Assembly: GCA_049997955.1 (NCBI GenBank)
Contig: JAEBDY010000002.1
Location: 496,001 to 560,000 of the forward strand
Length of the DNA stretch: 64,000 nucleotides
Direction: 5' to 3'
Origin: Umezawaea sp049997955
GTDB lineage: Bacteria; Actinomycetota; Actinomycetes; Mycobacteriales; Pseudonocardiaceae
In this document: piece by piece, positions 17,499-26,020 of the stretch
Layout: each line of letters begins with the position of its first letter
How positions within the stretch are numbered: the stretch's first letter is position 1
The notes under the pieces: model-generated
Told to the model about the DNA's origin: nothing
Databases searched by the model: none
What the model saw: the letters and a program-made list of their open reading frames with translations, nothing else
Program-made: the position numbers and the translations under genes

Positions 17499-18341
17499 AT
17501 GTACCGGCGTGTCTCCATAGTCACGGACTCGACCGCGTGCCTGCCGTCCGCCCTGACCGACGAGCTTGGCATCACCGTGGCGCAGATCCAGGTCCGCATC
17601 GGCGACCAGGTCGACGACGAGTCCAGGATCTCGGTTCCCACCATGGTCAACGCCATGCGCGGCAACCTCACGGTGACCACGCTCCCCCCTGATCCCGGAT
17701 CGTTCTACTGGGCCTACGCGGACGCCGCCGCGGCGGGCGCCGAGGCGGTCGTCTCCATCCACGTGTCGTCCCGGTTGTCCGGAACGGTCACCGCCGCCGC
17801 CAACGCGGCCAAGCAGGTTCGCGTGCCCGTCCACGTGGTGGACACCGGGACCTGCGGCATGAGCCTCGGCTACGCGGTGCTTGCCGCCGCCGAAGCCGCC
17901 GCCCGCGGCGGGGACGTCCGGAAGGTGATCGGGGCCGCCTCGCACAGCTTCCGGCGCGGGACGGAACTGCTCTACGTGGACACCCTGGAGTACCTGAAGC
18001 GCGGCGGCCGGATCAGCCCCGCCGTGGCGATGCTGGGCACCGCGCTGTCGATGAAACCGCTGCTCACGATGACCGAAGGGCAGATCACACCGCTGGACAA
18101 GGTGCTGGGCGCAGACCGGGCGATGCGGCGGATGGTGGACATCGCCGCCCAGAAGGCCGGAGAGGAACGGGTCGACGTCGCGGTCGAGCACTTCGCGGCC
18201 GAAGACCGGGCCCACGACGTGATGCGACGGCTGCGGAAGAAGATCCCCGGAGCCCGGAAGTACATGGTCACGCAGGTGAGTTCGGCGATCGGAGCGCACG
18301 TGGGACCAGGGGCGCTCGGGGTGAGCATTTCGCCGTTCTAG
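17499..18341 (+). CDS. DegV family fatty-acid-binding protein
   Basis: 280 aa from the ATG at 17499, chosen because YRRVSIVTDSTACLP starts the family. DegV/FakB proteins bind a fatty acid between two lobes and can present it to a kinase. Seen: VTDSTA, TTLPPDPGSF (the usual TSQPS-like loop), HVSSRLSGTV, VVDTGTCGMSLGYAV, and LEYLKRGGRIS near 170. No FakA kinase gene is present here. Divergent from etfBA, which may reflect shared lipid-related control, though nothing proves it. Confidence 0.9.
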   Translation: MYRRVSIVTDSTACLPSALTDELGITVAQIQVRIGDQVDDESRISVPTMVNAMRGNLTVTTLPPDPGSFYWAYADAAAAGAEAVVSIHVSSRLSGTVTAAANAAKQVRVPVHVVDTGTCGMSLGYAVLAAAEAAARGGDVRKVIGAASHSFRRGTELLYVDTLEYLKRGGRISPAVAMLGTALSMKPLLTMTEGQITPLDKVLGADRAMRRMVDIAAQKAGEERVDVAVEHFAAEDRAHDVMRRLRKKIPGARKYMVTQVSSAIGAHVGPGALGVSISPF

Positions 18342-18397
18342 GTTTGGTGGAGGCTCCGGAAGGGGACATAAAGAACAAACCCCATTTGGAGGATCCC

Positions 18398-18541
18398 ATG
18401 GCTTCGCTGTTCAGCAAGATCGCCGCCTTCGTGCGCAGCCCGCAGGGCCGACGGGTCACGGACTCGGCCAAGCAGATGGCCAAGGACCCGCGGAAGCGCG
18501 CCCAGGCCCAGCAGATGCTTCGGAAGTTCCGCAAGCGGTGA
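18398..18541 (+). CDS. small basic protein, 47 aa
   Basis: A short gene with a strong ribosome-binding site (TTTGGAGGATCCC then ATG). The peptide begins MASLFSKIAAFVRSPQGRR and ends MLRKFRKR, with about 14 Lys/Arg in 47 residues and an amphipathic N-terminal helix. Similar short proteins follow DegV-like genes in related actinobacteria as far as I recall, with no assigned role. Nucleic-acid or membrane binding would fit the charge. It lies 56 bases after degV. Confidence 0.6.
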   Translation: MASLFSKIAAFVRSPQGRRVTDSAKQMAKDPRKRAQAQQMLRKFRKR

Positions 18542-18559
18542 TGGAACGGGGGCGGCTGG

Positions 18560-19080
18560 GGTGCCGGTCGCTCCGCCGGCGTAGCCGGGCACTCGGCCCC
18601 GCTCGCGCCGCCGGGGCGCCGGTCACTCCACTCGTTTTGCCGGGGCGTCCGACAGCCCTCGCCTTTGCCTGAGGTCCGTTGGCCCGGTCGCGTTGCCGGG
18701 GCCTGTTCCATTGCACCCCGCTCACGTCGTTGGAGTCCCGCGCCCGCTCGCGATGTGGGGCGGTCACTTGCTCGGGTTGCCGGAAGTCCGTTAGCCCTGC
18801 CGGCTTTGCCGGGAGTCCGCAAGCTCAGGTCGCGTTCGTCGAGGCTTGTCACCCACACCTCGCTCGCGTTCCTGAGGGTCCAGTACCCCGCTGGCGCTCG
18901 CGGAAGTCCATCGGCCCGAGTCGCGTCGCCAGGGCCTGTCTTCCCGCGCCCTGCTCGCGTCGCCGGAGTCCTGCGCCCCACTTGCACTGTCGGAGTTCTG
19001 CACCCTGCTCGCGTCGTGGAAGTCCCGTCACCCCGCTCGCGTTGCCAAAGGGTCGTCACCCCGCTCGCTTCATTGTCTCG
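18560..19080. repeat. degenerate 27-28-nt tandem repeat tract (gene-free)
   Basis: About 520 bases without a credible gene, built of some 18 diverged units. The clearest are at the right end: four consecutive units of 27-28 bases around the core CCCCGCTCGCGT followed by GCCGGAGTCC. Because the period is near 27, several frames stay open as 9-residue repeats (such as PARVAGVLR), but no start, ribosome site or conserved product supports coding. The last unit merges into the conserved left flank of hairpin A. Confidence 0.7.
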
Positions 19081-19081
19081 T

Positions 19082-19140
19082 ATCTTTGACCTTGATTTGT
19101 CAAGGCGGGAAAGATGCCTTGACAAACGAAGATCAAAGAT
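19082..19140 (+). repeat. hypervariable-arm hairpin element, copy A
   Basis: 25-nt arm, 9-nt loop GGGAAAGAT, 25-nt arm. The inner 8 bp, GTCAAGGC with GCCTTGAC, are identical in all four copies. The outer 17 positions pair at 14 of 17 (outermost ATCTTTGA with TCAAAGAT). The left flank reads TCACCCCGCTCGC (19056-). The right flank GAGGGCGCTTCGGATCGGGG (19141-19160) and a further GCGTGCTTCTGTTTGC near 19191 recur in the other copies. The right flank ends next to the stop of the 19213 gene. Function unknown. Confidence 0.85.
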
Positions 19141-19212
19141 GAGGGCGCTTCGGATCGGGGCGGCGGGGGAAGTGCGGGCGTCTTTTCGTTGCGTGCTTCT
19201 GTTTGCTGCGCG

Positions 19213-20211
19213 TTAGTGGTTTGACCTGCGGCGGGCGGCTTCGAAAGTGCGTAGGTAGCGTTTGCGGAACTCGTCGTTCCTGGTCAGGGTTTGCTGGGCT
19301 GGGACTGTGGATTCTGGTTTTGAGCCTACGCCCTGTTCCGGCACTAGTGGCTCAGTTGCTTCTTGCTGCTCGCTTACCAGGCCTGAGCGGGAGGCGAACA
19401 TAGTGTCCGGCTCCATTGCCGCTGGTGGCGCTGCTGCTTCTTGAGCGGTTTCTGGTTGGGGGACCAGTTTTAGCTTGATCTCCCGTCGCTTTTTGTTGTG
19501 CGCGGGATCTTTTGGCGCTGGCTTCGCCTTGTGGGGCTGGTCGGGGTGGTGTTTCTGCGGTTGGGTGGTTGGCTGCGTTTCAGCCTTGGCGTTGTCGGGT
19601 CTCGCTTCCTGCTCGTCCGAGGGTGTTGTGTTGGCGATCGCCTGCGGGATGGCCGGGATCCGTGGCTGCTCAGTGGGGGGTGCCGAGTTGTCCGTTGTTG
19701 GCGGCAAGGCCGTTGGGGCGTCGGCCGGTAACCGTCCGGCTGGCTGGTCCAGGGTGTGCGGCGTCTTGGGCGAAGTGGTCGGGTGGTCGGTGGCCGGGTC
19801 CTTCTCGGCCGTCTTCGGGCGGGCGATCTCGTCGTCCGACTCGGTGGCCGGATGAGGCTCGGAAGGTCCGCCCACCAGCGACAGCGTTGGTGGGCGGGTC
19901 TTCACCTGCTCCACCAAGGTGAGCAGTGGGGCGGTCGTGGAGTCCGGGACTGGTGCCAGGTGCAGTGTTGGCGGGCCCCGCAGGCCCATGACCGGGTTGC
20001 GGTGGATCGGTTTGCTGGTGAAGTCGTCCGGGGGCCAGTGGAGTTCCGGCTCTTCCGGGAGTGGGGTTTCGGCCTGCGGGATGGTCGGGTGCTGCTGTGG
20101 TCGTTGTTCCTCCGCTGGGTCGGTGTTGCGCAGCATGATGGCGGTCACCACGCAGCCCGCGGCGAACGACAGAGCGCACAGACCGAACACGAACGCGACA
20201 GCACCTGCCAT
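19213..20211 (-). CDS. membrane-anchored proline-rich protein
   Basis: 332 aa. One N-terminal membrane segment (about residues 2-26, with a Cys at 20) is followed by roughly 260 residues rich in Pro, Thr, Glu and Gln, probably disordered, and a basic C-terminal block NDEFRKRYLRTFEAARRRSN that looks conserved and helical. No enzyme motif. It is the last of three consecutive leftward genes (coiled-coil protein, OmpA-like protein, this one), which suggests a role at the cell envelope. No homologue of known function recognised. Confidence 0.65.
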   Translation of the reverse strand: MAGAVAFVFGLCALSFAAGCVVTAIMLRNTDPAEEQRPQQHPTIPQAETPLPEEPELHWPPDDFTSKPIHRNPVMGLRGPPTLHLAPVPDSTTAPLLTLVEQVKTRPPTLSLVGGPSEPHPATESDDEIARPKTAEKDPATDHPTTSPKTPHTLDQPAGRLPADAPTALPPTTDNSAPPTEQPRIPAIPQAIANTTPSDEQEARPDNAKAETQPTTQPQKHHPDQPHKAKPAPKDPAHNKKRREIKLKLVPQPETAQEAAAPPAAMEPDTMFASRSGLVSEQQEATEPLVPEQGVGSKPESTVPAQQTLTRNDEFRKRYLRTFEAARRRSNH

Positions 20212-20218
20212 GACCGTC

Positions 20219-20806
20219 CTAACTCACCTGGACGTCGACGGCAGGGCCGCCGTCGGACGGCGGTCCCCACACCGGATCGACGATGACCTTTGTCTTGATC
20301 GCTCCCACTGGCACGCCGCGGCTGATCAGGAAGTCGCGCACGAGCATCGCCCGTTCCATCGCCAGGACGTCGCAGCGGTGCGAGGCGGTTTCGCCGTTCC
20401 ACGCGTGGGAGACGAGGGTGATCGCCGCGCCCCCGGTGCGCCCCAGCAGGTTGCCCACGCCGGTCTGCACCTCGTGGCCGGGGCCCACGAAGTCCGCGGT
20501 GCCCGGCGTGAAGGTGATGCCCTTGACGCCGTTCGAGGTGAAGAGCGTGGTCACGTTGCGCTGCACCACGTCCGGCGTCGGAGGCGCCGGCGGGAGGAGT
20601 GGCGGTGGCAGCGGGACGTCGATCACGACCGGCACCGGCGGCAGCGGCGGAACCGCTCCCCTGATCACCGGGGTGGGGGCCTGGGAGGAGAACTGGAGCG
20701 CCTCGGTCAACTCCTCGCCGTACACGGTGAACGCGAACGCGGTGGCACCCGCGGGCACGAGCAGCGCGGCCAGCGCCAACGGCAGCCAGCGTCGTCTGCT
20801 GGTCAT
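20219..20806 (-). CDS. membrane-anchored OmpA-like domain protein
   Basis: 195 aa. Signal-anchor at residues 8-27, a Pro-rich linker (about 42-78), then a C-terminal OmpA/MotB-like domain: GITFTPGTADFVGPG, ITLVSHAWNGE and the helix DVLAMERAMLVRDFLISRGVP, matching the pattern in which periplasmic OmpA domains bind peptidoglycan. The usual Asp-Arg pair of the glycan site is not obvious, so binding may differ. It sits 7 bases upstream of the proline-rich membrane protein gene in the same direction, so they are co-transcribed. Confidence 0.75.
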   Translation of the reverse strand: MTSRRRWLPLALAALLVPAGATAFAFTVYGEELTEALQFSSQAPTPVIRGAVPPLPPVPVVIDVPLPPPLLPPAPPTPDVVQRNVTTLFTSNGVKGITFTPGTADFVGPGHEVQTGVGNLLGRTGGAAITLVSHAWNGETASHRCDVLAMERAMLVRDFLISRGVPVGAIKTKVIVDPVWGPPSDGGPAVDVQVS

Positions 20807-20823
20807 GGAACGACTCCCCGAAC

Positions 20824-21798
20824 TCAGGCGCGCAGGGCTATCGCGCCGTTCTCACTGCTGGAAACCTGTTCCGGAATCAGTCCGGGCACCCGGTCGGCCG
20901 CCGCGTCGAGCGCGGAACGGGCCGCGGACAGCTGCGTGGCCACGGTGCGGCGGAGTTCCTGCAACTCCTCCGCGTGCTGCTGGATCTCCGCGATGCGCCG
21001 CTGCGCCTCACGGCTGGCGACCTTGACGACGAACTCGCCCCTGGCCTTCGCCATGGACTCCTGCTCGGCGAGGTGCTGGGCGGCCTCGTTGCGGCGGCGG
21101 GTCATGGTGAGGTCGAAGAACGTCTGGGCCTTCTCCCGGCGCTGCTCGGACTCGGCTTCGAGCCTGTTGCACTGCTCGGCCGTCTCCTCCAGCAGGATGT
21201 CGGCGTCGAGCTGGGCCTGCTCCAGCGCGGCCTCGCACTCGGCGTCGACCTGCGCCTTGCGCTGCACGTGGTGCGCCTCCATCTCGGCGGCGCGCCGCTC
21301 CAGGTCGACCTCGCGCTGGTCCAGTTCGGCGGTGCGGCGGGCCGCGGCCTCGCGGGCCAGCCGCGACTGCTCCTGGACCTCCGCGCGCAACTGGGCGATC
21401 TCGCGCTCGGCGTCGGCGCGCAGCTCGGCCAGCTCGACCTCGGTCCGCTGCCGCAACGACGTGACCTCGCGGTCCGCCCTGATCCGCAGCTCGGCCGACT
21501 CGTCCTCGGCCAGCATCAGCATCCGGTGCAGGCGCTCGGTCGCCCCCGCGGTCGTGGACGGCGACATCTCCAGCCGTTCGACCCGCGTGCGCGACTCCTC
21601 CAGGTCCTGACGCGTCATCTCCAGCAGTTTGCGCAGGTCAGCGGCCTGAGCCATGGCTTCCGCGCGATCGATGCTGGTGTAGCGCAGCTGGTCTTCCAGG
21701 TTGTCGAGGTGATCGATGACCTGGCGTCGGTGGAAACCCCGGTACACGACGTCGAAACCCGCGTGCAGCGGAACAACTTCCTGCTCTTTTGCACCCAT
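20824..21798 (-). CDS. DivIVA-like / filament-type coiled-coil protein
   Basis: 324 aa from the ATG at 21798. The N-terminus (VVPLHAGFDVVYRGFHRRQV) looks like the DivIVA lipid-binding head (FDxVxRGYxxxQVDxxL). A nearly continuous coiled coil from about 30 to 300 follows, rich in Arg, Glu and Ala with heptad spacing. Such proteins (Wag31, FilP and Scy-like) organise polar growth or scaffolds in actinobacteria. It heads the three-gene leftward set whose other products are membrane-anchored and exposed outside. It is not the main Wag31, which is normally found near ftsZ. Confidence 0.75.
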   Translation of the reverse strand: MGAKEQEVVPLHAGFDVVYRGFHRRQVIDHLDNLEDQLRYTSIDRAEAMAQAADLRKLLEMTRQDLEESRTRVERLEMSPSTTAGATERLHRMLMLAEDESAELRIRADREVTSLRQRTEVELAELRADAEREIAQLRAEVQEQSRLAREAAARRTAELDQREVDLERRAAEMEAHHVQRKAQVDAECEAALEQAQLDADILLEETAEQCNRLEAESEQRREKAQTFFDLTMTRRRNEAAQHLAEQESMAKARGEFVVKVASREAQRRIAEIQQHAEELQELRRTVATQLSAARSALDAAADRVPGLIPEQVSSSENGAIALRA

Positions 21799-22135
21799 GG
21801 CTGACCACTCATCCCGCCTTGTTGAAGATTGGCCGAGAGTACCGAGACGGGGCATGGCCAACCAGCCTGCGCAAGCCTGTCGCGGTAGCGACGAAGCGGT
21901 CCAGCGCACCCGCCCAACAGGCAAAACGCTGACATGGAAGATCAAGACGCTGCGGCAGCGGGTCACCCGATTGTGTCTATTTCACGGAGGGTTTCTCCGG
22001 CGTTGCGCCATCAGCAGGTAGTCAATTGGACTCCTATTGCACAGAATGCCGAACACATTCGAGTTAATCGCGAATACGTGCCGTCACCGACGGCCGACTT
22101 GCTACCAGCGAGTAACGAGCCACTACTCTGGCCGG
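21799..22135. other. divergent intergenic region
   Basis: About 335 bases between the coiled-coil gene (leftward) and the methyltransferase (rightward), noticeably AT-richer from 21975 to 22110 than its surroundings, so it probably holds promoters for both. A sequence TTGGACTCCTATTGCACAGAAT near 22026 could be read as a weak promoter. No repeat or RNA fold stands out. Confidence 0.4.
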
Positions 22136-22882
22136 GTGACGCCAGCGCCCCTGCCCCTCACCGGTGAGCGGACCGTGCCCGGTATCGACGTCGAGAACTA
22201 CTGGTTCCGCAGGCACGAAGCGGCCTACCTCGACCTGCTGCGCCACTGCGCGGACGCGGTCGTGCTGGAGGCGGGGTGCGGCGAGGGCTACGGCGCCCGG
22301 CTGATCGCCGAGCGGGCCGCGCGGGTGATCGCGCTGGACTACGACGCGTTCACCGCGGCGCACGTCGGCGCCGCCTACCCGGAGCTGGCCGTGGTGCGGG
22401 GCAACCTGGCCGCGCTGCCGCTGCGGACCGGCGGCGTGGACGTGGTGGCCAACCTCCAGGTCATCGAGCACCTGTGGGACCAGGAGCAGTTCGTCGCGGA
22501 GTGCGTGCGGGTGCTGCGGCCCGGCGGGAGGCTGCTGATGACGACGCCGAACCGGCTGACGTTCTCGCCGGGGCTGGACAAGCCGCACAACCCGTTCCAC
22601 ACCAGGGAGTTGGCGCCCGCCGAGCTGCACGAGCTGCTGGACGTGCCGGGCCTGCGGGTCGAGCTGCTGGCGGGGCTGCGGCACGGGTCGCGGCTGCGCG
22701 GGCTGGACGCGGCGCTCGGCGGGTCGATCATCGACGCGCAGGTCGACGTCGTGCTGTCCGGCGGCGAGTGGTCGGCCGAGCTGCTGGCCGCCGTCACGTC
22801 GGTGCGCAGCGAGGACTTCGACATCACCGCCGACGACCTCGACACCAGCCTCGACCTGGTGGCCGTGGCGGTCCGCACATGA
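22136..22882 (+). CDS. SAM-dependent methyltransferase (Rv3030-type)
   Basis: 248 aa from the GTG at 22136, class I methyltransferase. Motif I is VLEAGCGEGYGARL, motif II IALDYD, and LQVIEHLWDQ and VLRPGGRLLMTTPNRLT are later motifs. The following GH57 and GT4 genes reproduce the Rv3030-Rv3031-Rv3032 order of mycobacteria, where this locus makes methylglucose lipopolysaccharide, a cytosolic partly O-methylated alpha-glucan. O-methylation of glucose in such a polymer is the best inference. Its stop overlaps the next start by 4 bases. Confidence 0.85.
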   Translation: MTPAPLPLTGERTVPGIDVENYWFRRHEAAYLDLLRHCADAVVLEAGCGEGYGARLIAERAARVIALDYDAFTAAHVGAAYPELAVVRGNLAALPLRTGGVDVVANLQVIEHLWDQEQFVAECVRVLRPGGRLLMTTPNRLTFSPGLDKPHNPFHTRELAPAELHELLDVPGLRVELLAGLRHGSRLRGLDAALGGSIIDAQVDVVLSGGEWSAELLAAVTSVRSEDFDITADDLDTSLDLVAVAVRT

Positions 22883-24375
22883 CCGACGAGGGCACGTTCT
22901 GCCTGGTCCTGCACAGCCACCTGCCGTGGCTCGCGCACCAGGGCGGGTGGCCGGTCGGCGAGGAGTGGCTCTACCAGGCGTGGGCGCACTCGTACCTGCC
23001 CGTGGTGGACCTGCTGGAGCGGTTCGCCGCGGAGGGGCGCCGGGACGTGCTCACGCTCGGCGTCACGCCGGTGCTGGCCGCGCAGCTCGACGACCCGTAC
23101 AGCCTGCGCGGCGTGCACGACTGGCTGGGCAACTGGCAGCTTCGCGCCCAGTACGCCGGGCGGCGGCTGGCCACCGTCAGCGCGTACGAGCACCGGCAGG
23201 CAGCGTGGGCCGTCGAGAGGTTCGAGACGCGCTGGCGGCACGGGTTCTCACCGGTGCTGCGCCCGCTGGTCGACAGCGGCACGGTCGAGCTGCTCGGCGG
23301 TCCGGCCACGCACCCGTTCCAGCCGCTGCTCGACCCGCGGCTGCGGGCGTTCGCGCTGCGCACCGGACTCCAGGACACGGCGCTGCGGATCGGTTCCACC
23401 CCGGAGGGCATCTGGGCGCCGGAGTGCGGCTACGCGCCCGGCATGGAGGCGGGGTACGCGGCGGCGGGCGTGCGGCGGTTCATGGTCGACGGCCCCGCGC
23501 TCGACGGCGACACGGCGGCCGCGCGGACCGTCGGCGACTCGGACGTCGTGTGCTTCGGCCGCGACCTGGAGGTGTCCTACCGGGTGTGGTCGCCGCAGGT
23601 CGGCTACCCCGGCGACCCGGCGTACCGCGACTTCCACACGTTCGACCACCCCACCGGGCTCAAGCCGTCGCGGGTGACGGGCGTGGACGTGGCCCCCGAG
23701 AACAAGCAGCCGTACGAACCCGACGCGGCGGCCGCGGTCGTCGAGCGGCACGCGGCGGACTTCGTGGACGCGGTCGTGCGCAGGCTCCGGGCGTTGAAGG
23801 AGCAGCACGGGCGGCCGAGCCTCGTGGTCGCCGCGTACGACACCGAGCTGTACGGGCACTGGTGGCACGAGGGGCCGGCGTGGCTGGAGGCCGTGCTGCG
23901 GGCGCTGCCCGAGGCGGGCGTGCGCGTGACGACGCTGCGCGGGGCGCTGGAGGCCGGTCACCTCGGCGGGCGGGTCGACCTGCCGCCGTCGTCGTGGGGC
24001 GCGGGCAAGGACTGGGGCACGTGGGCCGGGCCGCAGGTGTCGGACGTCGTGCACGGCAACGCCGAGGTGCAGCGCGAACTCCTGGCGCTGGACGTCGGTG
24101 GGAGCACCAGGGACCCGGTGCTGGACCAGGCCGTGCGGGAGGCGCTGCTGGCGCTGTCCAGCGACTGGGCGTTCATGGTCACCAAGGACTCCGCGGCCGA
24201 CTACGCGCGCTACCGGGCGAAGGCGCACGCGGAGCGGTTCCGCGAACTCGTGTCCCGGCGCGGGGACGTCGCCCGCGCGGCCGAACTGCGGGCCGTCGAC
24301 GGCCCGTTCGGGCATCTCGACGCTCGGGGACTGGGCCACCGCAGGGGATGCGAGGATGTCCCATGCGCGTGCTGA
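22879..24375 (+). CDS. GH57 1,4-alpha-glucan branching enzyme (Rv3031-type)
   Basis: 498 aa. N-terminal GH57 barrel begins FCLVLHSHLPWL. The nucleophile is predicted as E182 in GIWAPECGY and the acid/base as D321 in AAYDTELYGHWW, both in standard GH57 contexts. The C-terminal helical domain ends after KDSAADYARYRAKAHAERF. Members of this group form alpha-1,6 branches in alpha-glucans. It overlaps the glycosyltransferase start by 13 bases and the methyltransferase stop by 4, so the three are one translationally linked unit. Amylase activity alone is the less likely alternative. Confidence 0.9.
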   Translation: MTDEGTFCLVLHSHLPWLAHQGGWPVGEEWLYQAWAHSYLPVVDLLERFAAEGRRDVLTLGVTPVLAAQLDDPYSLRGVHDWLGNWQLRAQYAGRRLATVSAYEHRQAAWAVERFETRWRHGFSPVLRPLVDSGTVELLGGPATHPFQPLLDPRLRAFALRTGLQDTALRIGSTPEGIWAPECGYAPGMEAGYAAAGVRRFMVDGPALDGDTAAARTVGDSDVVCFGRDLEVSYRVWSPQVGYPGDPAYRDFHTFDHPTGLKPSRVTGVDVAPENKQPYEPDAAAAVVERHAADFVDAVVRRLRALKEQHGRPSLVVAAYDTELYGHWWHEGPAWLEAVLRALPEAGVRVTTLRGALEAGHLGGRVDLPPSSWGAGKDWGTWAGPQVSDVVHGNAEVQRELLALDVGGSTRDPVLDQAVREALLALSSDWAFMVTKDSAADYARYRAKAHAERFRELVSRRGDVARAAELRAVDGPFGHLDARGLGHRRGCEDVPCAC

Positions 24376-25613
24376 TGCTGTCCTGGGAATACCCGCCGGT
24401 CGTCGTGGGCGGGCTCGGCAGGCACGTCCACGCGGTCGCGACGCAGCTCGGCGCGCAGGGGCACGACGTCGTCGTGCTGTGCCGCCAGCCGTCCGGCAGC
24501 GACGCGATCACCCACCCGACGACGGACGAGGTGTCCGAGGGCGTGCGGCTGATCCGGGTCGCCGAGGATCCCGCGCACCTGGTGTTCGAGCGCGACCTGG
24601 TGGCGTGGACGTTGGCCATGGGTCACGCGATGACCCGTGCGGGGCTGGTGTTGCTGCGGGGGTGGCGACCCGAGGTGGTGCACGCGCACGACTGGCTGGT
24701 GACGCACCCGGCCGTCTCGCTCGCCGAGGCCGCGGGGGTGCCGCTGGTCGCGACCGTGCACGCCACGGAGGCCGGGCGGCACAGCGGGTGGCTGTCGCAG
24801 ACGCTCAACCAGCAGGTGCACTCCGTCGAGTGGTGGCTGGCCAACCGGGCCGACTCGCTGATCACCTGCTCGGCCGCGATGCGCACCGAGGTGGCGCACC
24901 TGTTCGAGGTGGACCCGAGCGGGATCACCGTGCTGCACAACGGGATCGAGCCCCGCCGCTGGAAGGTCAAGCCCGCCGAGGTCGCCGCGGCGCGGGAGAG
25001 GTACAGCCCGCACGGCGACCCGCTGCTGCTGTTCTTCGGGCGGCTGGAGTGGGAGAAGGGCGTGCAGGACCTGCTGGCGGCACTCCCCCGGATCCGCCGC
25101 GCCCATCCAGGGACCCGGCTGGTCGTCGCGGGCGAGGGCGGCCACGCGGAGTGGCTCGTGGAGCAGGCGCGCAAGCACAAGGTGCGGCGGGCGGTCGACT
25201 TCGTCGGCCACCTGTCCGATCGCGAGTTGACGGCCGTGCTGGCCGCGGCCGACGCCGTGGTGCTGCCGAGCAAGTACGAGCCGTTCGGGATCGTGGCGCT
25301 GGAGGCCGCCGCCGCGGGAGCACCACTGGTGGCATCGACGGCGGGTGGGCTCGGCGAGGTCGTGCGGGACGGGGACACCGGGGTGTCGTTCACGCCGGGC
25401 GACGTGGACGGGCTCGGGGTGGCGGTGCGGTCGGTGCTGGCCGACCGGGTCGCGGCGGTTCGGCGGGCTCGGGCCGCGAAGGCGCGGCTGGCGACGGACT
25501 TCGACTGGGCGAAGATCGCGGCGGGGACCGTGGAGGTGTACCGGGCGGCGGCCGTCGGCGCGCCGGTGGTGCTGGGGCGGCCGAAGATCGCGACGGGGAA
25601 CATGTTCGGCTGA
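24363..25613 (+). CDS. GT4 alpha-glucan glycosyltransferase (Rv3032-type)
   Basis: 416 aa GT-B enzyme. MLSWEYPPVVVGGLGRHVH is the N-terminal glycogen-synthase-like loop. VHAHDWL, then LFFGRLEWEKGV and the EX7E-type stretch SKYEPFGIVALEA are seen in order. This is the pattern of actinobacterial retaining ADP/UDP-glucose glucosyltransferases that extend alpha-1,4-glucan. Rv3032 acts in methylglucose lipopolysaccharide and glycogen synthesis. It starts inside the end of the branching-enzyme gene. The C-terminus PKIATGNMFG is short. A terminator hairpin follows at 25671. Confidence 0.92.
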   Translation: MRVLMLSWEYPPVVVGGLGRHVHAVATQLGAQGHDVVVLCRQPSGSDAITHPTTDEVSEGVRLIRVAEDPAHLVFERDLVAWTLAMGHAMTRAGLVLLRGWRPEVVHAHDWLVTHPAVSLAEAAGVPLVATVHATEAGRHSGWLSQTLNQQVHSVEWWLANRADSLITCSAAMRTEVAHLFEVDPSGITVLHNGIEPRRWKVKPAEVAAARERYSPHGDPLLLFFGRLEWEKGVQDLLAALPRIRRAHPGTRLVVAGEGGHAEWLVEQARKHKVRRAVDFVGHLSDRELTAVLAAADAVVLPSKYEPFGIVALEAAAAGAPLVASTAGGLGEVVRDGDTGVSFTPGDVDGLGVAVRSVLADRVAAVRRARAAKARLATDFDWAKIAAGTVEVYRAAAVGAPVVLGRPKIATGNMFG

Positions 25614-25670
25614 TCTCGGATGCGGGGGTGCGCTTCGGGAAGAAGAAGGCACGGCTTCGCCGCAGAAGAC

Positions 25671-25689
25671 TCCGAAGCTTCGCTTCGGA
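25671..25689 (+). terminator. hairpin terminator after the alpha-glucan trio
   Basis: TCCGAAGC, loop TTC, GCTTCGGA: a perfect 8-bp stem with a 3-base loop, 58 bases past the glycosyltransferase stop. Similar GCTTCGG motifs occur just upstream (25631), so it may be one arm of a larger fold. Confidence 0.6.
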
Positions 25690-25833
25690 CACCATGATCG
25701 CCCGGTGAACAAGTGGGCGTGGGTGGCCGCGGTGGCGCGCGCGCTGTCCGGACCGCTCCTCGTCGGCCTGGTCGCCCCCTTCTGGGCGCTGCTCGCGGTG
25801 CCCGTCTCGTCTGGGACTCGAGGTTCGGAGCTT

Positions 25834-25936
25834 GGTCTCGTGGCCAGAAGTCGGGTCTCGTGGTCAGGAAGTCGGGTCTCGTGGCCAGAAGTCGGGTCTC
25901 GTGGTCAGGAAGTCGGGTCTCGTGGTCAGGAAGTCG
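25834..25936. repeat. 20/21-nt tandem repeat (VNTR)
   Basis: Five near-identical units starting GGTCTCGTGG, with lengths 20, 21, 20, 21 and 21, and a partial sixth at 25937. Two unit types alternate (GGCCAGAAGTCG and GGTCAGGAAGTCG). Because the unit lengths are not multiples of three, any reading frame shifts from unit to unit, arguing against coding. It lies in the ~870-base gene-free tract 25614-26482, left of hairpin B. Confidence 0.9.
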
Positions 25937-26020
25937 GGTCTCGTGAACTGGGGCACCGACCTAACCGAGCACCACTGGTAGCGCCCACTCCCCACCCTCA
26001 CCCCGATCCCCAGCGCCTTC

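Noticed and set aside
18560..19080. Possible CRISPR array or repetitive protein gene
   Set aside because: The 27-28-nt units are contiguous without spacers and strongly diverged, there are no cas genes, and no frame has a start with ribosome site.
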